Shown here: positions 36,274-43,437 of the stretch, one piece after another
Numbering within the stretch: position 1 is the first letter of the stretch
How the letters are laid out: each line of letters starts with the position of its first letter
DNA from: JADFOJ01 sp041580235
GTDB lineage: Bacteria > Planctomycetota > Phycisphaerae > Phycisphaerales > SM1A02
NCBI GenBank assembly: GCA_041580235.1
Contig: JBFGEG010000001.1
Location: 79,131-143,130 of the forward strand
DNA: 64,000 bases
Reading direction: 5' to 3'
Made by a program: the position numbers and the translations under genes
Notes under the pieces: generated by a model
Database searches by the model: none
What the model saw: the letters and a program-made list of their open reading frames with translations, nothing else
What the model was told of the DNA's origin: nothing

Positions 36274-36648
36274 ATGCAGGTACCCGTTCAGGTCACGTTT
36301 CGCGACATGCCGGTCTCGGATGCGATCGAAGCCGCATGCTGGGAGGAATCGGAGAAGCTGGAGCGGTACTACGACCGGATCACCAGCTGCCGGATCGTGG
36401 TGGCTGAGTCGCACCACCGCCGGCAGAAGGGCAACCTCTTTGAGATCCGCATCGACCTGGCCGTGCCGGGGCGTGTTCTCGTCGTGAACCGCGAGCCGTC
36501 CAAGCACCATCGCGATGAGGACGTCTACGTTGCAATCCGTGAGGCCTTCGAGCGGGCGCGGCGGCAGCTGGAGGATTTCGTCGACCGCCAGCGCGGGCAG
36601 GTCAAGACACATGAGGAGCTGCCCGGAGGCCGACAGGTGACTCCGTAG
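36274..36648 (+). CDS. hpf: Ribosome hibernation promoting factor / RaiA family protein
   Basis: A 124-residue protein with the S30AE/HPF beta-alpha fold: QVPVQVTFRDMPVSDAIEAA, then a LERYYDRITSCRIVVAE strand, and ARRQLEDFVDRQRG as the closing helix. It binds the decoding centre of stalled 30S subunits and shuts down translation. It is the short form without the long-HPF dimerising tail, so 100S formation would need another factor. ATG 36274 has AGGAGAAGG ahead. The frame is open further upstream but has no start with a good SD. A weaker GGGG-N7-CCC element lies 98 bases before it. Confidence 0.88.
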   Translation: MQVPVQVTFRDMPVSDAIEAACWEESEKLERYYDRITSCRIVVAESHHRRQKGNLFEIRIDLAVPGRVLVVNREPSKHHRDEDVYVAIREAFERARRQLEDFVDRQRGQVKTHEELPGGRQVTP

Positions 36649-36658
36649 GAGGGGGACC

Positions 36659-37102
36659 ATGCCGAAACGGTGGCTCTTCATCGTCGACCGCGGCGGAGGC
36701 CGCCTTCTGCGGGGCGAGACGACGCCCGCGGGTCACGTCCACCTCGACGTGGTCGACACCGTCGAGAATCGCTGGCAAGAGCACGAGCACGGCCGCCCCT
36801 CGCCCCTGAAGTACAAGGACGGCCACAGCCATGCCGCGTGGACGCACGAAGACGAAACGATGCTGCATCGGTTCGCCAAGGACGTTGCGGAGTGGCTCGA
36901 CGAGGCCACCGGTCGGCTGGGCATCGAGCGGGTGGCCCTCTTCGCGCCGCCCCGTCTCATCGGCGAGCTGCGGCGGACCATGACACCTGCTCTCGCGCAG
37001 CGTGTCGAGCAGCACGAGGGCGACCTCGGCTACATGGGCCCCGGTGAGCTGGTGCGGCAGCCGCTCGTCGCGCGGTGGCTGGGTCTCGAGTCGCCGGCGT
37101 GA
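36659..37102 (+). CDS. Host-attachment/baeRF12-like protein
   Basis: A 147-residue protein with the KRWLFIVDRGGGRLL start, an internal ALFAPPRLIGELRRTM strand-helix and a late PGELVRQPLVARWL ending. These match the family first named protein required for attachment to host cells, later grouped with bacterial archaeo-eukaryotic release-factor-like (baeRF) domains. The baeRF relation suggests a ribosome-linked role, which would fit its position 10 bases after the hibernation factor. No GGQ motif is visible, so it would not be a peptide-release enzyme. The family call is from memory of the motifs. Confidence 0.75.
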   Translation: MPKRWLFIVDRGGGRLLRGETTPAGHVHLDVVDTVENRWQEHEHGRPSPLKYKDGHSHAAWTHEDETMLHRFAKDVAEWLDEATGRLGIERVALFAPPRLIGELRRTMTPALAQRVEQHEGDLGYMGPGELVRQPLVARWLGLESPA

Positions 37103-37126
37103 TCGACGACGTTCCCGGGACGTGAT

Positions 37127-37792
37127 TCACCGGCTCGACAGGGCCCGCGCCTCGAACTTGCCGACGAACCACGCCCCGGCCGCCTCGGCGACCGCCTCGA
37201 GGGTGCCCGGCTCCTCGAAGAGGTGGGTCGCCCCTTCGATGACGGTCAGCTCCTTTTCGGCGCGAAGCATGGCCAGGGCCTCCCGGTTGAGCCGCAGCAC
37301 ATCCACATCGAGCGATCCCACCAGCAGCAGCGTGGGGGCAGTCACCCGCGGCAGCGCCGCATCCGCCAGGTCCGGGCGGCCGCCCCGCGACACCACCGCC
37401 GCCACTTCATCGCCCAGCTCAGCCGCGGCCACAAGCGCGGCCGCCGCCCCGGTGCTCGCCCCGAAGTAGCCGATGGGCAGATCGCCCAACGCGTCGCGCG
37501 CCCGAAGCCAGGTGGTCGCTGCCAGGACCCGGCGACCGAGCAGCTCGATGTCGAAGACGTTGCGCCGGTCATCGGCCTCCGGGGGCGTGAGCAGATCAAA
37601 CAGCAAGGTCGCGCATCCGCGATCCACGAGCGTCCGGGCCACGGCCCGGTTCCGCCGGCTCAGGCGGCTGCTGCCGCTGCCATGGGCGAACACCACCACG
37701 CCGCCCGGTGTCGCGGGCACGGTCAGGGATCCCGGCAGCCCGACGCCATCGGCGGTCACGACGACTTCTTGTTCCACGAGTTCCGCGCTCAT
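37127..37792 (-). CDS. Dienelactone-hydrolase-like alpha/beta hydrolase
   Basis: A 221-residue alpha/beta hydrolase with an oxyanion HGSGSSR loop, nucleophile elbow GASTG, a late LDVDVLRLN acid region and the catalytic His in GATHLFEE. ATG 37792 has AAGGAG 6 bases ahead. The longer frame up to 37987 runs through the divergent promoter. Related hydrolases are often fused to phosphoribosyltransferases in stress clusters. Here the phosphoribosyltransferase is a separate gene 3.3 kb away. It is divergent from the DUF2267 gene across the regulon element at 37880-37892. Confidence 0.85.
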   Translation of the reverse strand: MSAELVEQEVVVTADGVGLPGSLTVPATPGGVVVFAHGSGSSRLSRRNRAVARTLVDRGCATLLFDLLTPPEADDRRNVFDIELLGRRVLAATTWLRARDALGDLPIGYFGASTGAAAALVAAAELGDEVAAVVSRGGRPDLADAALPRVTAPTLLLVGSLDVDVLRLNREALAMLRAEKELTVIEGATHLFEEPGTLEAVAEAAGAWFVGKFEARALSSR

Positions 37793-37879
37793 GACATGCT
37801 CCTTGTCCAGATCGTCGAGCAGAACCTCCTGCATGCTAGTGACGGCGGCAGGTGGGGGCCCTCGCCGCGACGCAATTGG

Positions 37880-37892
37880 GGGCGGTTTCCCC
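37880..37892 (+). promoter_or_regulatory. GGG-N6-CCC regulon element between the hydrolase and DUF2267 genes
   Basis: GGGCGGTTTCCCC (preceded by two more Gs) lies 60 bases before the DUF2267 ATG and 87 bases from the divergent hydrolase ATG. A -10-like GAAATG starts about 25 bases downstream on the plus strand. On the minus strand TAGCAT at 37833-37838 is possible but not at the usual spacing. Confidence 0.55.
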
Positions 37893-37952
37893 ATGGTCGC
37901 CGCTGCGAACGGCTGACGAAATGAGACGTAGACGAAAGATGAGGTCCGAGTC

Positions 37953-38381
37953 ATGACCATCACCACCTCCGACATCTTCGAAGGCACGCTCCGTAAGACC
38001 GACGCCTGGCTTCACGAGATCGGGCACGAGCTCGGATGGGAGGATCCCAGAGGCGCCTACCTGGCCCTCCGTGCGGTGCTGCACGCGCTGCGCGACCGGC
38101 TCCTTGCAAACGAGGCCGCCGACCTGGGGGCGCAGCTGCCCATGCTGGTCCGCGGGCTGTATTACCAGGGCTGGAAGCCCACCAACGCCCCGCGCAAGGA
38201 GCGGCACAAGGAGCAGTTCCTGGCCCACATCCTCCACGAGTTCCGCAAGACCCCTGAGATTCTCGACGCCGAGCCGATCGCCCGTGCCGTCTTCAAGGTG
38301 CTCGCCGACCGGGTCACGGCCGGGGAGATCGACGACGTCCGGCACATGCTGCCGCCCGAGCTCAGGGAGCTGTGGCCATAG
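37953..38381 (+). CDS. DUF2267 family protein
   Basis: A 142-residue all-helical protein matching DUF2267: TDAWLHEIGHELGW near the start, AYLALRAVLHALRDRL in the middle, and RAVFKVLADRVTAGEIDDVRHMLPPELRELW at the end. The family is common near universal stress proteins and heat-shock genes, but its function is not known. GAGG lies 8 bases before the ATG. It is probably transcribed from the element at 37880 and may read into the Lon-like gene 82 bases on. Confidence 0.88.
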   Translation: MTITTSDIFEGTLRKTDAWLHEIGHELGWEDPRGAYLALRAVLHALRDRLLANEAADLGAQLPMLVRGLYYQGWKPTNAPRKERHKEQFLAHILHEFRKTPEILDAEPIARAVFKVLADRVTAGEIDDVRHMLPPELRELWP

Positions 38382-38463
38382 CCTGGGCCGACTTGCGGAT
38401 TTCAGGCCCGGCGGCGGTTCTCCCGACGCCCGTCATCTGGGATGATGTGGTGGGAGCCCCTCC

Positions 38464-40956
38464 ATGACCCAGGTGAAGCGTCTCGTCCCGGATGCGGCAG
38501 CGCCGCGTGACCCCGCCCCCGGCTCCGTGGCCCCCGCCCCCCTTCCGCCCTCGGCGGTCCGGTGGCGATGCGACGCGAGCTGCTTTCCCTTCAATTCCAC
38601 AGCGGAGGTGGAGCCGATCGCCGGAGTCGTCGGTCAGGATGCCGCGCTGGACGCGCTGCGGTTCGGGCTGGAGACGCGGGCGGCGGGCCAGAACGTCTTC
38701 GTCCGCGGGCTCACCGGGACCGGGCGCATGACGTTGATCCGCCGGCTGCTTGAGGAGTTGCAGCCGACGTGCCCCGAAGCCCGGGACCGGTGCTACGTTC
38801 ACAACTTCGGGCAGCCGGATCGGCCGCGGCTGCTCAGCCTCGACGGGGGACGGGCCCGCGGCTTCAAGCGGGCCGTCGACGAGCTGGCGGACTTCATCCG
38901 TGACGATCTCGAGCAGGCGCTGGACGCCGAACGTGTCGCCGACCGCAAGTCGGCCATCGACGCGGCCGCCAAGGAGCAGGTGCGGGCGGTGGTCGCCCCG
39001 TTCGAGAAGGCCCTGCAGGACGCGGGGCTGGCCCTGGTCACGCTGCCCATGGGCCCCGTGGCCCACTCGCTCATCTTCCCCGTGGTCGAGGGCAAGCCCG
39101 TGCCGCCCCAGGAGTTCGAGTGGCTGCACGACCAGGGCAAGGTCAGCGACGAGCAGTTCGAGCAGTACAACCGCCAGCGTGAGGCTTTCGAGAAGCAGCT
39201 TGCGGAGGTGAACCGGCGTGTGCACGAGATCCGGCGGGAGCACGCGGACGCGCTCGGACCGTTCATCGAAGGCGAAGCCCGCCTGATCCTTGCGCAGTTC
39301 GTCGAGCGCATCGCGTCGGACTTTCCCGTTCCCGGCGTCAAGGAGTTTCTGAGCGAGCTGGTCGACGACGTGGTGGAACGGCAGGTGCACGGGTCGGGCG
39401 GCGACGAGGACTTCACGCGACGCTACCGCGTCAACGTGCTGCTGGCGCGTTGCGCCGACGGGTGCCCGGTCATCATCGAGAATGCGCCGACGATGGCCGG
39501 CCTGCTGGGCATGGTCGATCGCGAGGTGGGGCCGATGGGCATGCTCCACTCCGATCACCTCATGATCCGCGGGGGCTCGCTGCTTCGAGCCGATGGCGGC
39601 TACCTGATCCTGGAGGTCCGCGATGTCCTCGTCGAGCCCGGCGCCTGGAAGGTGCTGATGCGCACGCTGCGCACACGCCGGCTGGACATCGTGCCGCCGG
39701 AGTTCTCGATGCCCTGGTGGACTCCCTCGCTCAAGCCGGAGCCGATCGACATCGACGTCAAGGTCCTGCTGCTCGGCGACGCCGAGACGTATTACGCGCT
39801 CGACGCGCTGGACCCTGACTTCCCTCACCTCTTCAAGGTGCTGTCGGACTTCGACACGGTGATTCCGCGCGACGACTCGAGCTTCCAGTTCTATGCAGGC
39901 GTGCTCGCTCGCATCACGCGGGAGGAGCAGCTGCCGCCGCTCGATCGCACGGCAGTGGCGGCGCTCGTCGAGCAAGGGGCCCGCATCGCGGGCCGCGCCG
40001 GAAAGCTCACGACGGTGTTCGGCCGAATTGCCGACCTCGCCCGCGAGGGCGCCTATCTGGCCGGTCGCAACAGCCACGACCGGGTTCTTGGCGACGACAT
40101 CCGCGAAGCGATCCGGCGGACGAAGCGGCGCGCGGATCTCCCCTCCCGGCGTTTCCGGGAGATGCGGGCCGACGGAACGATCCGCGTCCAGACGGCCGGG
40201 GCGACGGTGGGTCAGATCAACGGCCTCGCGGTGCTGCAGGCCGGGGCCGTGACCTCCGGCTTCCCCGCGCGGATCACCGCGACGATCGGGCCGGGAACGG
40301 CGGGCGTGATCAACATCGAGCGGGAGGCGGCGCTGAGCGGCGCGATCCACACCAAGGGGTTCTATATCCTCGGCGGCCTGCTGCGGTTCCTGCTGCAGAC
40401 CAGCCACCCACTGGCGTTCGACGCCTCCATCGCCTTCGAGCAGAGCTACGGCGGCATCGACGGCGACTCGGCTTCCGGGGCGGAGATCTGCTGCCTTCTC
40501 AGCGCGTTGACGAAGCTGCCCATCCGTCAGGACCTCGCCATGACCGGCGCCATCGACCAGCTGGGCCATGTTCTGGCCGTCGGCGCCGTCAACGAGAAGA
40601 TCGAGGGGTTCTTCGACACGTGCCTCGACGTGGCGCTGACGGGCACGCAAGGCGCGATCATCCCGGCCTCGAACGCCGGCGACCTGATGCTCCGCGAAGA
40701 CGTTGTCGAGGCGTGCGAGCAGGGTCGCTTTCACGTCTTCGCCGTGGACACCGTTCACGAGGCGCTGGAGCTGCTCACCGGCGTTCCAACCGGCGTGCGC
40801 GACTCGCAGGGCCAGTACCCACAGGACACGGTGCTGGCCCTCGCCGTGCAACGCGCCCACGACTTCTGGCTGGAGGCGGCCGCCCCCACGGGTCGTCCGG
40901 ACGCCTCCGAACAAGACGAGCCCGAGGCGGCAACGCGTCGGGATACGGGAGAGTAG
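38464..40956 (+). CDS. Lon-like ATP-dependent protease (AAA_32 / LonB-type, S16)
   Basis: An 830-residue cytosolic protease. The N-terminal ATPase part has a degenerate Walker A (GLTGTGRMT near residue 80, Arg where Lys is normal), a helical AAA_32 insert (about 180-300), and a Walker B-like region near 385. The C-terminal S16 domain has the catalytic dyad Ser669 (in GIDGDSASG) and Lys712 (in AVNEKIEG), 43 residues apart exactly as in Lon. The missing Walker Lys is typical of this AAA_32 subfamily. GGGAG sits 7 bases before the ATG. It probably removes damaged or regulatory proteins during stress and belongs to the same candidate regulon as its neighbours. Confidence 0.93.
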   Translation: MTQVKRLVPDAAAPRDPAPGSVAPAPLPPSAVRWRCDASCFPFNSTAEVEPIAGVVGQDAALDALRFGLETRAAGQNVFVRGLTGTGRMTLIRRLLEELQPTCPEARDRCYVHNFGQPDRPRLLSLDGGRARGFKRAVDELADFIRDDLEQALDAERVADRKSAIDAAAKEQVRAVVAPFEKALQDAGLALVTLPMGPVAHSLIFPVVEGKPVPPQEFEWLHDQGKVSDEQFEQYNRQREAFEKQLAEVNRRVHEIRREHADALGPFIEGEARLILAQFVERIASDFPVPGVKEFLSELVDDVVERQVHGSGGDEDFTRRYRVNVLLARCADGCPVIIENAPTMAGLLGMVDREVGPMGMLHSDHLMIRGGSLLRADGGYLILEVRDVLVEPGAWKVLMRTLRTRRLDIVPPEFSMPWWTPSLKPEPIDIDVKVLLLGDAETYYALDALDPDFPHLFKVLSDFDTVIPRDDSSFQFYAGVLARITREEQLPPLDRTAVAALVEQGARIAGRAGKLTTVFGRIADLAREGAYLAGRNSHDRVLGDDIREAIRRTKRRADLPSRRFREMRADGTIRVQTAGATVGQINGLAVLQAGAVTSGFPARITATIGPGTAGVINIEREAALSGAIHTKGFYILGGLLRFLLQTSHPLAFDASIAFEQSYGGIDGDSASGAEICCLLSALTKLPIRQDLAMTGAIDQLGHVLAVGAVNEKIEGFFDTCLDVALTGTQGAIIPASNAGDLMLREDVVEACEQGRFHVFAVDTVHEALELLTGVPTGVRDSQGQYPQDTVLALAVQRAHDFWLEAAAPTGRPDASEQDEPEAATRRDTGE

Positions 40957-40985
40957 CTACGCGGCGTACGAGATCTGGCCAAAGG

Positions 40986-40998
40986 GGGCCGATTCCCC
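40986..40998 (+). promoter_or_regulatory. GGG-N6-CCC regulon element ahead of the phosphoribosyltransferase
   Basis: GGGCCGATTCCCC, preceded by two more Gs, is followed by exactly 26 bases and then TAATTC (41025-41030), a good -10 match. The leader would be about 34 bases. The ATG at 40999 overlaps this element and is not the gene start. Confidence 0.65.
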
Positions 40999-41070
40999 AT
41001 GGCCTCGCTACCCGTGTCTGGACCTAATTCCGATGCGGCCGGTCTTTGCGCCGAGCCGACGGGAGAGACC

Positions 41071-41727
41071 ATGTTCCGCGACCGGGAGGATGCAGCGCAC
41101 CGCCTGGCGGAGGAGCTCGGGCGGCTCCCCTTGCGCGATCCGCTCGTGCTCGGCATTCCGCGGGGGGGTGTCGCGATCGGGGCGGGCCTGGCCCGCGCGC
41201 TGGGCGGCGACCTCGATGTCGTGCTGTCGCGCAAGCTGCGGGCCCCGGTCCAGCCGGAGCTGGCCATCGGGGCGGTTTGCGAAGACGGCTCCGTGTATCT
41301 CGACGAGACGATCTGCAGGGTCGCCGGCGCTGACGAACGGTACATCGAGCAGGAGCGTCTCTTCCAGCTTGCCGAGATCGAGCGCCGCCGCGCGCTCGTG
41401 CGCGCCGTGCGCCCGCGGGCGCCGATGCGGGGCCGGTCGGTGATCGTCACCGACGACGGCATCGCCACGGGCTCGACCATGATCGCCGCCCTCCAGACGA
41501 TCCCGGCCGCCGGACCGCATGAGATCATCGTCGCCGTGCCGGTCGGGCCCTCGGAGCGTCTCGGAGAGATCCGCCGCCGCTGCACGCGTCTGATCTGCCT
41601 GCACGAACCTGAGACCTTCTGGGCCATCGGGCAGTTTTACGAGAACTTCGAGCCCGTCGAGGACGATGCCGTGATCGGTCTGCTGCGCGAGTTCGCCGGG
41701 AGAGAACCCGTGCCCGAGAGGTCTTGA
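41071..41727 (+). CDS. Phosphoribosyltransferase-family protein
   Basis: A 218-residue type I phosphoribosyltransferase fold. It begins MFRDREDAAHRLAEEL and has LVLGIPRGGVAIG, the KLRAP strand, and the PRPP-binding loop VIVTDDGIATGSTM, where the two acidic residues and the TGST turn bind PRPP. ATG 41071 has GGGAGAG ahead. Members of this group lie in stress clusters, sometimes fused to a dienelactone-hydrolase domain. Their base substrate is unknown. It is the first gene after a strong regulon element. Confidence 0.9.
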   Translation: MFRDREDAAHRLAEELGRLPLRDPLVLGIPRGGVAIGAGLARALGGDLDVVLSRKLRAPVQPELAIGAVCEDGSVYLDETICRVAGADERYIEQERLFQLAEIERRRALVRAVRPRAPMRGRSVIVTDDGIATGSTMIAALQTIPAAGPHEIIVAVPVGPSERLGEIRRRCTRLICLHEPETFWAIGQFYENFEPVEDDAVIGLLREFAGREPVPERS

Positions 41728-41759
41728 GACCCGGCAGTTCTGCTATAAGGAGAACGCAC

Positions 41760-42011
41760 ATGACACTCGCCGCCGAAAAAGAGTACCAGCACATGGGAGA
41801 GACCGCCGGCGCCGCGGACCATGATCATGACCTGGTCAAGGAGCTCGCCAAGCGACTCGACGCGTTGTGGCGGTACGATCAGTACATTGCCAACGCCGAG
41901 GGGCACGATGCTCTCCGGTCGTTCTGGACGGAACTCAAGGGCCAGGAGACGAGAAACGTGAAGCGGCTGAAGGAGCTCGTCGCCGACGAGATCAACAGAC
42001 GCTGTTTCTAG
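41760..42011 (+). CDS. Small hypothetical protein (83 aa)
   Basis: A small soluble His/Asp/Lys-rich protein with AAG GAG-type SD (AAGGAG) 7 bases before the ATG. Its middle reads HDHDLVKELAKRLDALWRYDQYIANAEG, predicted as one long helix pair, and it ends in Cys-Phe. I recognise no family. It lies 32 bases after the phosphoribosyltransferase and is likely in the same operon. A TATAAG hexamer at 41743 could also give it its own start. Confidence 0.65.
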   Translation: MTLAAEKEYQHMGETAGAADHDHDLVKELAKRLDALWRYDQYIANAEGHDALRSFWTELKGQETRNVKRLKELVADEINRRCF

Positions 42012-42018
42012 TTGTGAC

Positions 42019-42085
42019 GCGCCGTACGGCCCTCCGGGCCGATACTCGCTCCTACGACCCACCGGATTCGATCCGGCGGGTCTGA
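42019..42085 (+). repeat. Copy A of a ~67-base intergenic repeat (diverged)
   Basis: The stretch begins GCGCCGTACGGCCCTCCGGG, continues with an ACTCGCTCC core and ends with an ACCGGAT-TC-GATCCGG-type hairpin and GGGTCTGA. It matches copies B and C at 42.4-42.5 kb with several substitutions and small gaps. Confidence 0.75.
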
Positions 42086-42110
42086 TTTGAGCGGCCGTTT
42101 CGTAATCCCC

Positions 42111-42129
42111 CCGCCCTGGACAGGGGCGG
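42111..42129. terminator. Stem-loop ahead of the 68-residue gene
   Basis: CCGCCC-TGGACAG-GGGCGG is a 6-bp GC stem with a 7-base loop, 25 bases before the next ATG. It could end the upstream operon or act in the leader of the next gene. Confidence 0.4.
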
Positions 42130-42154
42130 ACAACTCCAGTCGGGAGCTAACTTG

Positions 42155-42361
42155 ATGTCGGATGAACAACTGAGAGCCGTGTTGGAGGATCTCATTGGGG
42201 TGCTGCACCTTCAGGCGGGGGAGATCCAAAGACTCCTCAGCCACGTCGAAGGGCAGACGACGCGGATCCCCGACGGCAATCAGCTGCCGCTGATCCTGTC
42301 GGAGCTCAGCGAGCTGCAGCACCGTGTCAAGAAGCTCTCGGGGGCGCAAACCGCCACGTGA
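42155..42361 (+). CDS. Small hypothetical protein (68 aa), coiled-coil-like
   Basis: A 68-residue charged, Leu-rich protein (LRAVLEDLIGVLHLQAGEIQ early, LILSELSELQHRVKKL late) that should form a short coiled coil. GGAG lies 9 bases before the ATG. I know no homologue. It is flanked by copies of the intergenic repeat on both sides, so it may be a small mobile or recently inserted unit, but no transposase or target duplication is visible. Confidence 0.55.
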   Translation: MSDEQLRAVLEDLIGVLHLQAGEIQRLLSHVEGQTTRIPDGNQLPLILSELSELQHRVKKLSGAQTAT

Positions 42362-42407
42362 CCGCAACGCCGGAGGCGAACGCGGTCACGTGGCAGGTCT
42401 ATTCAGA

Positions 42408-42476
42408 GCGCTCCGTACGGCCGTCCGGCCGACACTCGCTCCGGTACGACCCGCCGGATTCATCCGGCGGGTCTGA
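42408..42476 (+). repeat. Copy B of the intergenic repeat, with 11-bp perfect hairpin
   Basis: It begins GCGCTCCGTACGGCCGTCCG and ends with ACCCGCCGGAT-TC-ATCCGGCGGGT (42449-42472), a perfect 11-bp stem with a 2-base loop. It lies between convergent genes and may serve as a two-way terminator. Confidence 0.85.
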
Positions 42477-42490
42477 GCCGACGCACAGCA

Positions 42491-42535
42491 GCGCTCCGTA
42501 CGGCCGTCCGGCCGACACTCGCTCCGGTACGACCC
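42491..42535 (+). repeat. Copy C of the intergenic repeat (truncated)
   Basis: Forty-five bases identical to the first 45 bases of copy B, lacking the hairpin half. The two copies are in direct orientation, 83 bases apart start to start. Confidence 0.85.
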
Positions 42536-42567
42536 CCGCGGCCGCGCTGGAGCCGCGAGCGCCTCGG

Positions 42568-43413
42568 TCAAGCCGATCGCTGCTGCAGGGCCGGCATCAG
42601 CTCGAAATAGGGCCGGATGACCGGCGAATCGGATTGCTCGAACTGACGGTACGAGCCGTCGAAGAAGACGGTGCCCTCGTGCAGCATGATCACCCGCGGC
42701 TCGAGGCGGTACAGCAGGTCCTTGTCGTGCGTGATGATGAGCGTCGTGCGCGGGACGGGCAGGTCCAGCCCCTGCCGGTGCGTCTTGCAGATCAGCTCGT
42801 CGATCCGCCCCGCGTGCTGAGGATCGAGCCCGGTGGTCGGCTCGTCATAGAACATGAGAATCGGATCCATCGCCAGCGCCCGCGCCACGGCCACGCGCTT
42901 GGCCATGCCGCCGGAGAGCTCGTCCCGGTCCTTCTCGAGCACCTGATCGGCGTCGAGACCGACGGACAGGACGGCGGTGCGGGCAATGGGGGCAATCTGA
43001 TCCTCGTCGAGACGCTTCACCTCTCGGAGCCACAGCGCGATGTTCTCATACACGGTGCCGGAGAAAAGCGCGTTGCGCTGAAAGACGATCGCCCAGTGCG
43101 TGCGGATACGGTCCATCTTGTCCTCGTCCACCCTGGCCAGATCGGTCAGCCGCACGGGCTCCGTCTCATGGTCGGCGACAAGGACGCGGCCGAGGTCCGG
43201 CGAAAGCTGGCCGATGATGTGCTCCAGAAGGACGGACTTGCCGCAGCCCGACCCGCCGACGAGGGCGACGATCTCGCCCCGGCGGATGTCCAGGCTCACG
43301 CCGCGCAGGACCTCGTTGTCGTTGAAGGACTTGTGAACGCCGTCGATCCGGATCTCCACCGGGCCGAAGTCCGGCGTCACCGCGCGTCCGGCGTCCGTAG
43401 CGAGTCTCGCCAT
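42568..43413 (-). CDS. MlaF-like ABC transporter ATP-binding protein
   Basis: A 281-residue ABC ATPase of the MlaF (phospholipid/organic solvent transport) type. It has Walker A GGSGCGKS, the Q-loop FQRNALFSG, signature LSGGMAKR, Walker B LMFYDEPTTGLDP and the switch His in ITHDKD. MlaF powers lipid movement between the membranes with MlaE and MlaD. Neither is adjacent here, so the permease must be encoded elsewhere. It follows threonine dehydratase by 24 bases. Confidence 0.88.
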   Translation of the reverse strand: MARLATDAGRAVTPDFGPVEIRIDGVHKSFNDNEVLRGVSLDIRRGEIVALVGGSGCGKSVLLEHIIGQLSPDLGRVLVADHETEPVRLTDLARVDEDKMDRIRTHWAIVFQRNALFSGTVYENIALWLREVKRLDEDQIAPIARTAVLSVGLDADQVLEKDRDELSGGMAKRVAVARALAMDPILMFYDEPTTGLDPQHAGRIDELICKTHRQGLDLPVPRTTLIITHDKDLLYRLEPRVIMLHEGTVFFDGSYRQFEQSDSPVIRPYFELMPALQQRSA

Positions 43414-43437
43414 CTCCGGCCAACCTTAGAGCGGGGG

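Noticed and set aside
38412..38423. GGCGGTTCTCCC ahead of the Lon-like gene as another regulon element
   Set aside because: One G is replaced, the TT is interrupted and no -10 lies at the usual distance. The gene can be read from the DUF2267 promoter.
38362..40914. An 850-codon open frame on the minus strand
   Set aside because: It is the antisense of the Lon-like protease gene, whose catalytic Ser669/Lys712 dyad is intact. The antisense product has no recognisable features.
40999..41070. Start of the phosphoribosyltransferase at ATG 40999
   Set aside because: That ATG overlaps the regulator element and the -10, and the extra residues do not match the family. ATG 41071 has a good SD.
42019..42535. 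CRISPR-like array
   Set aside because: There are only three copies, with unequal spacing and divergence, and no cas genes. An interspersed intergenic repeat fits better.
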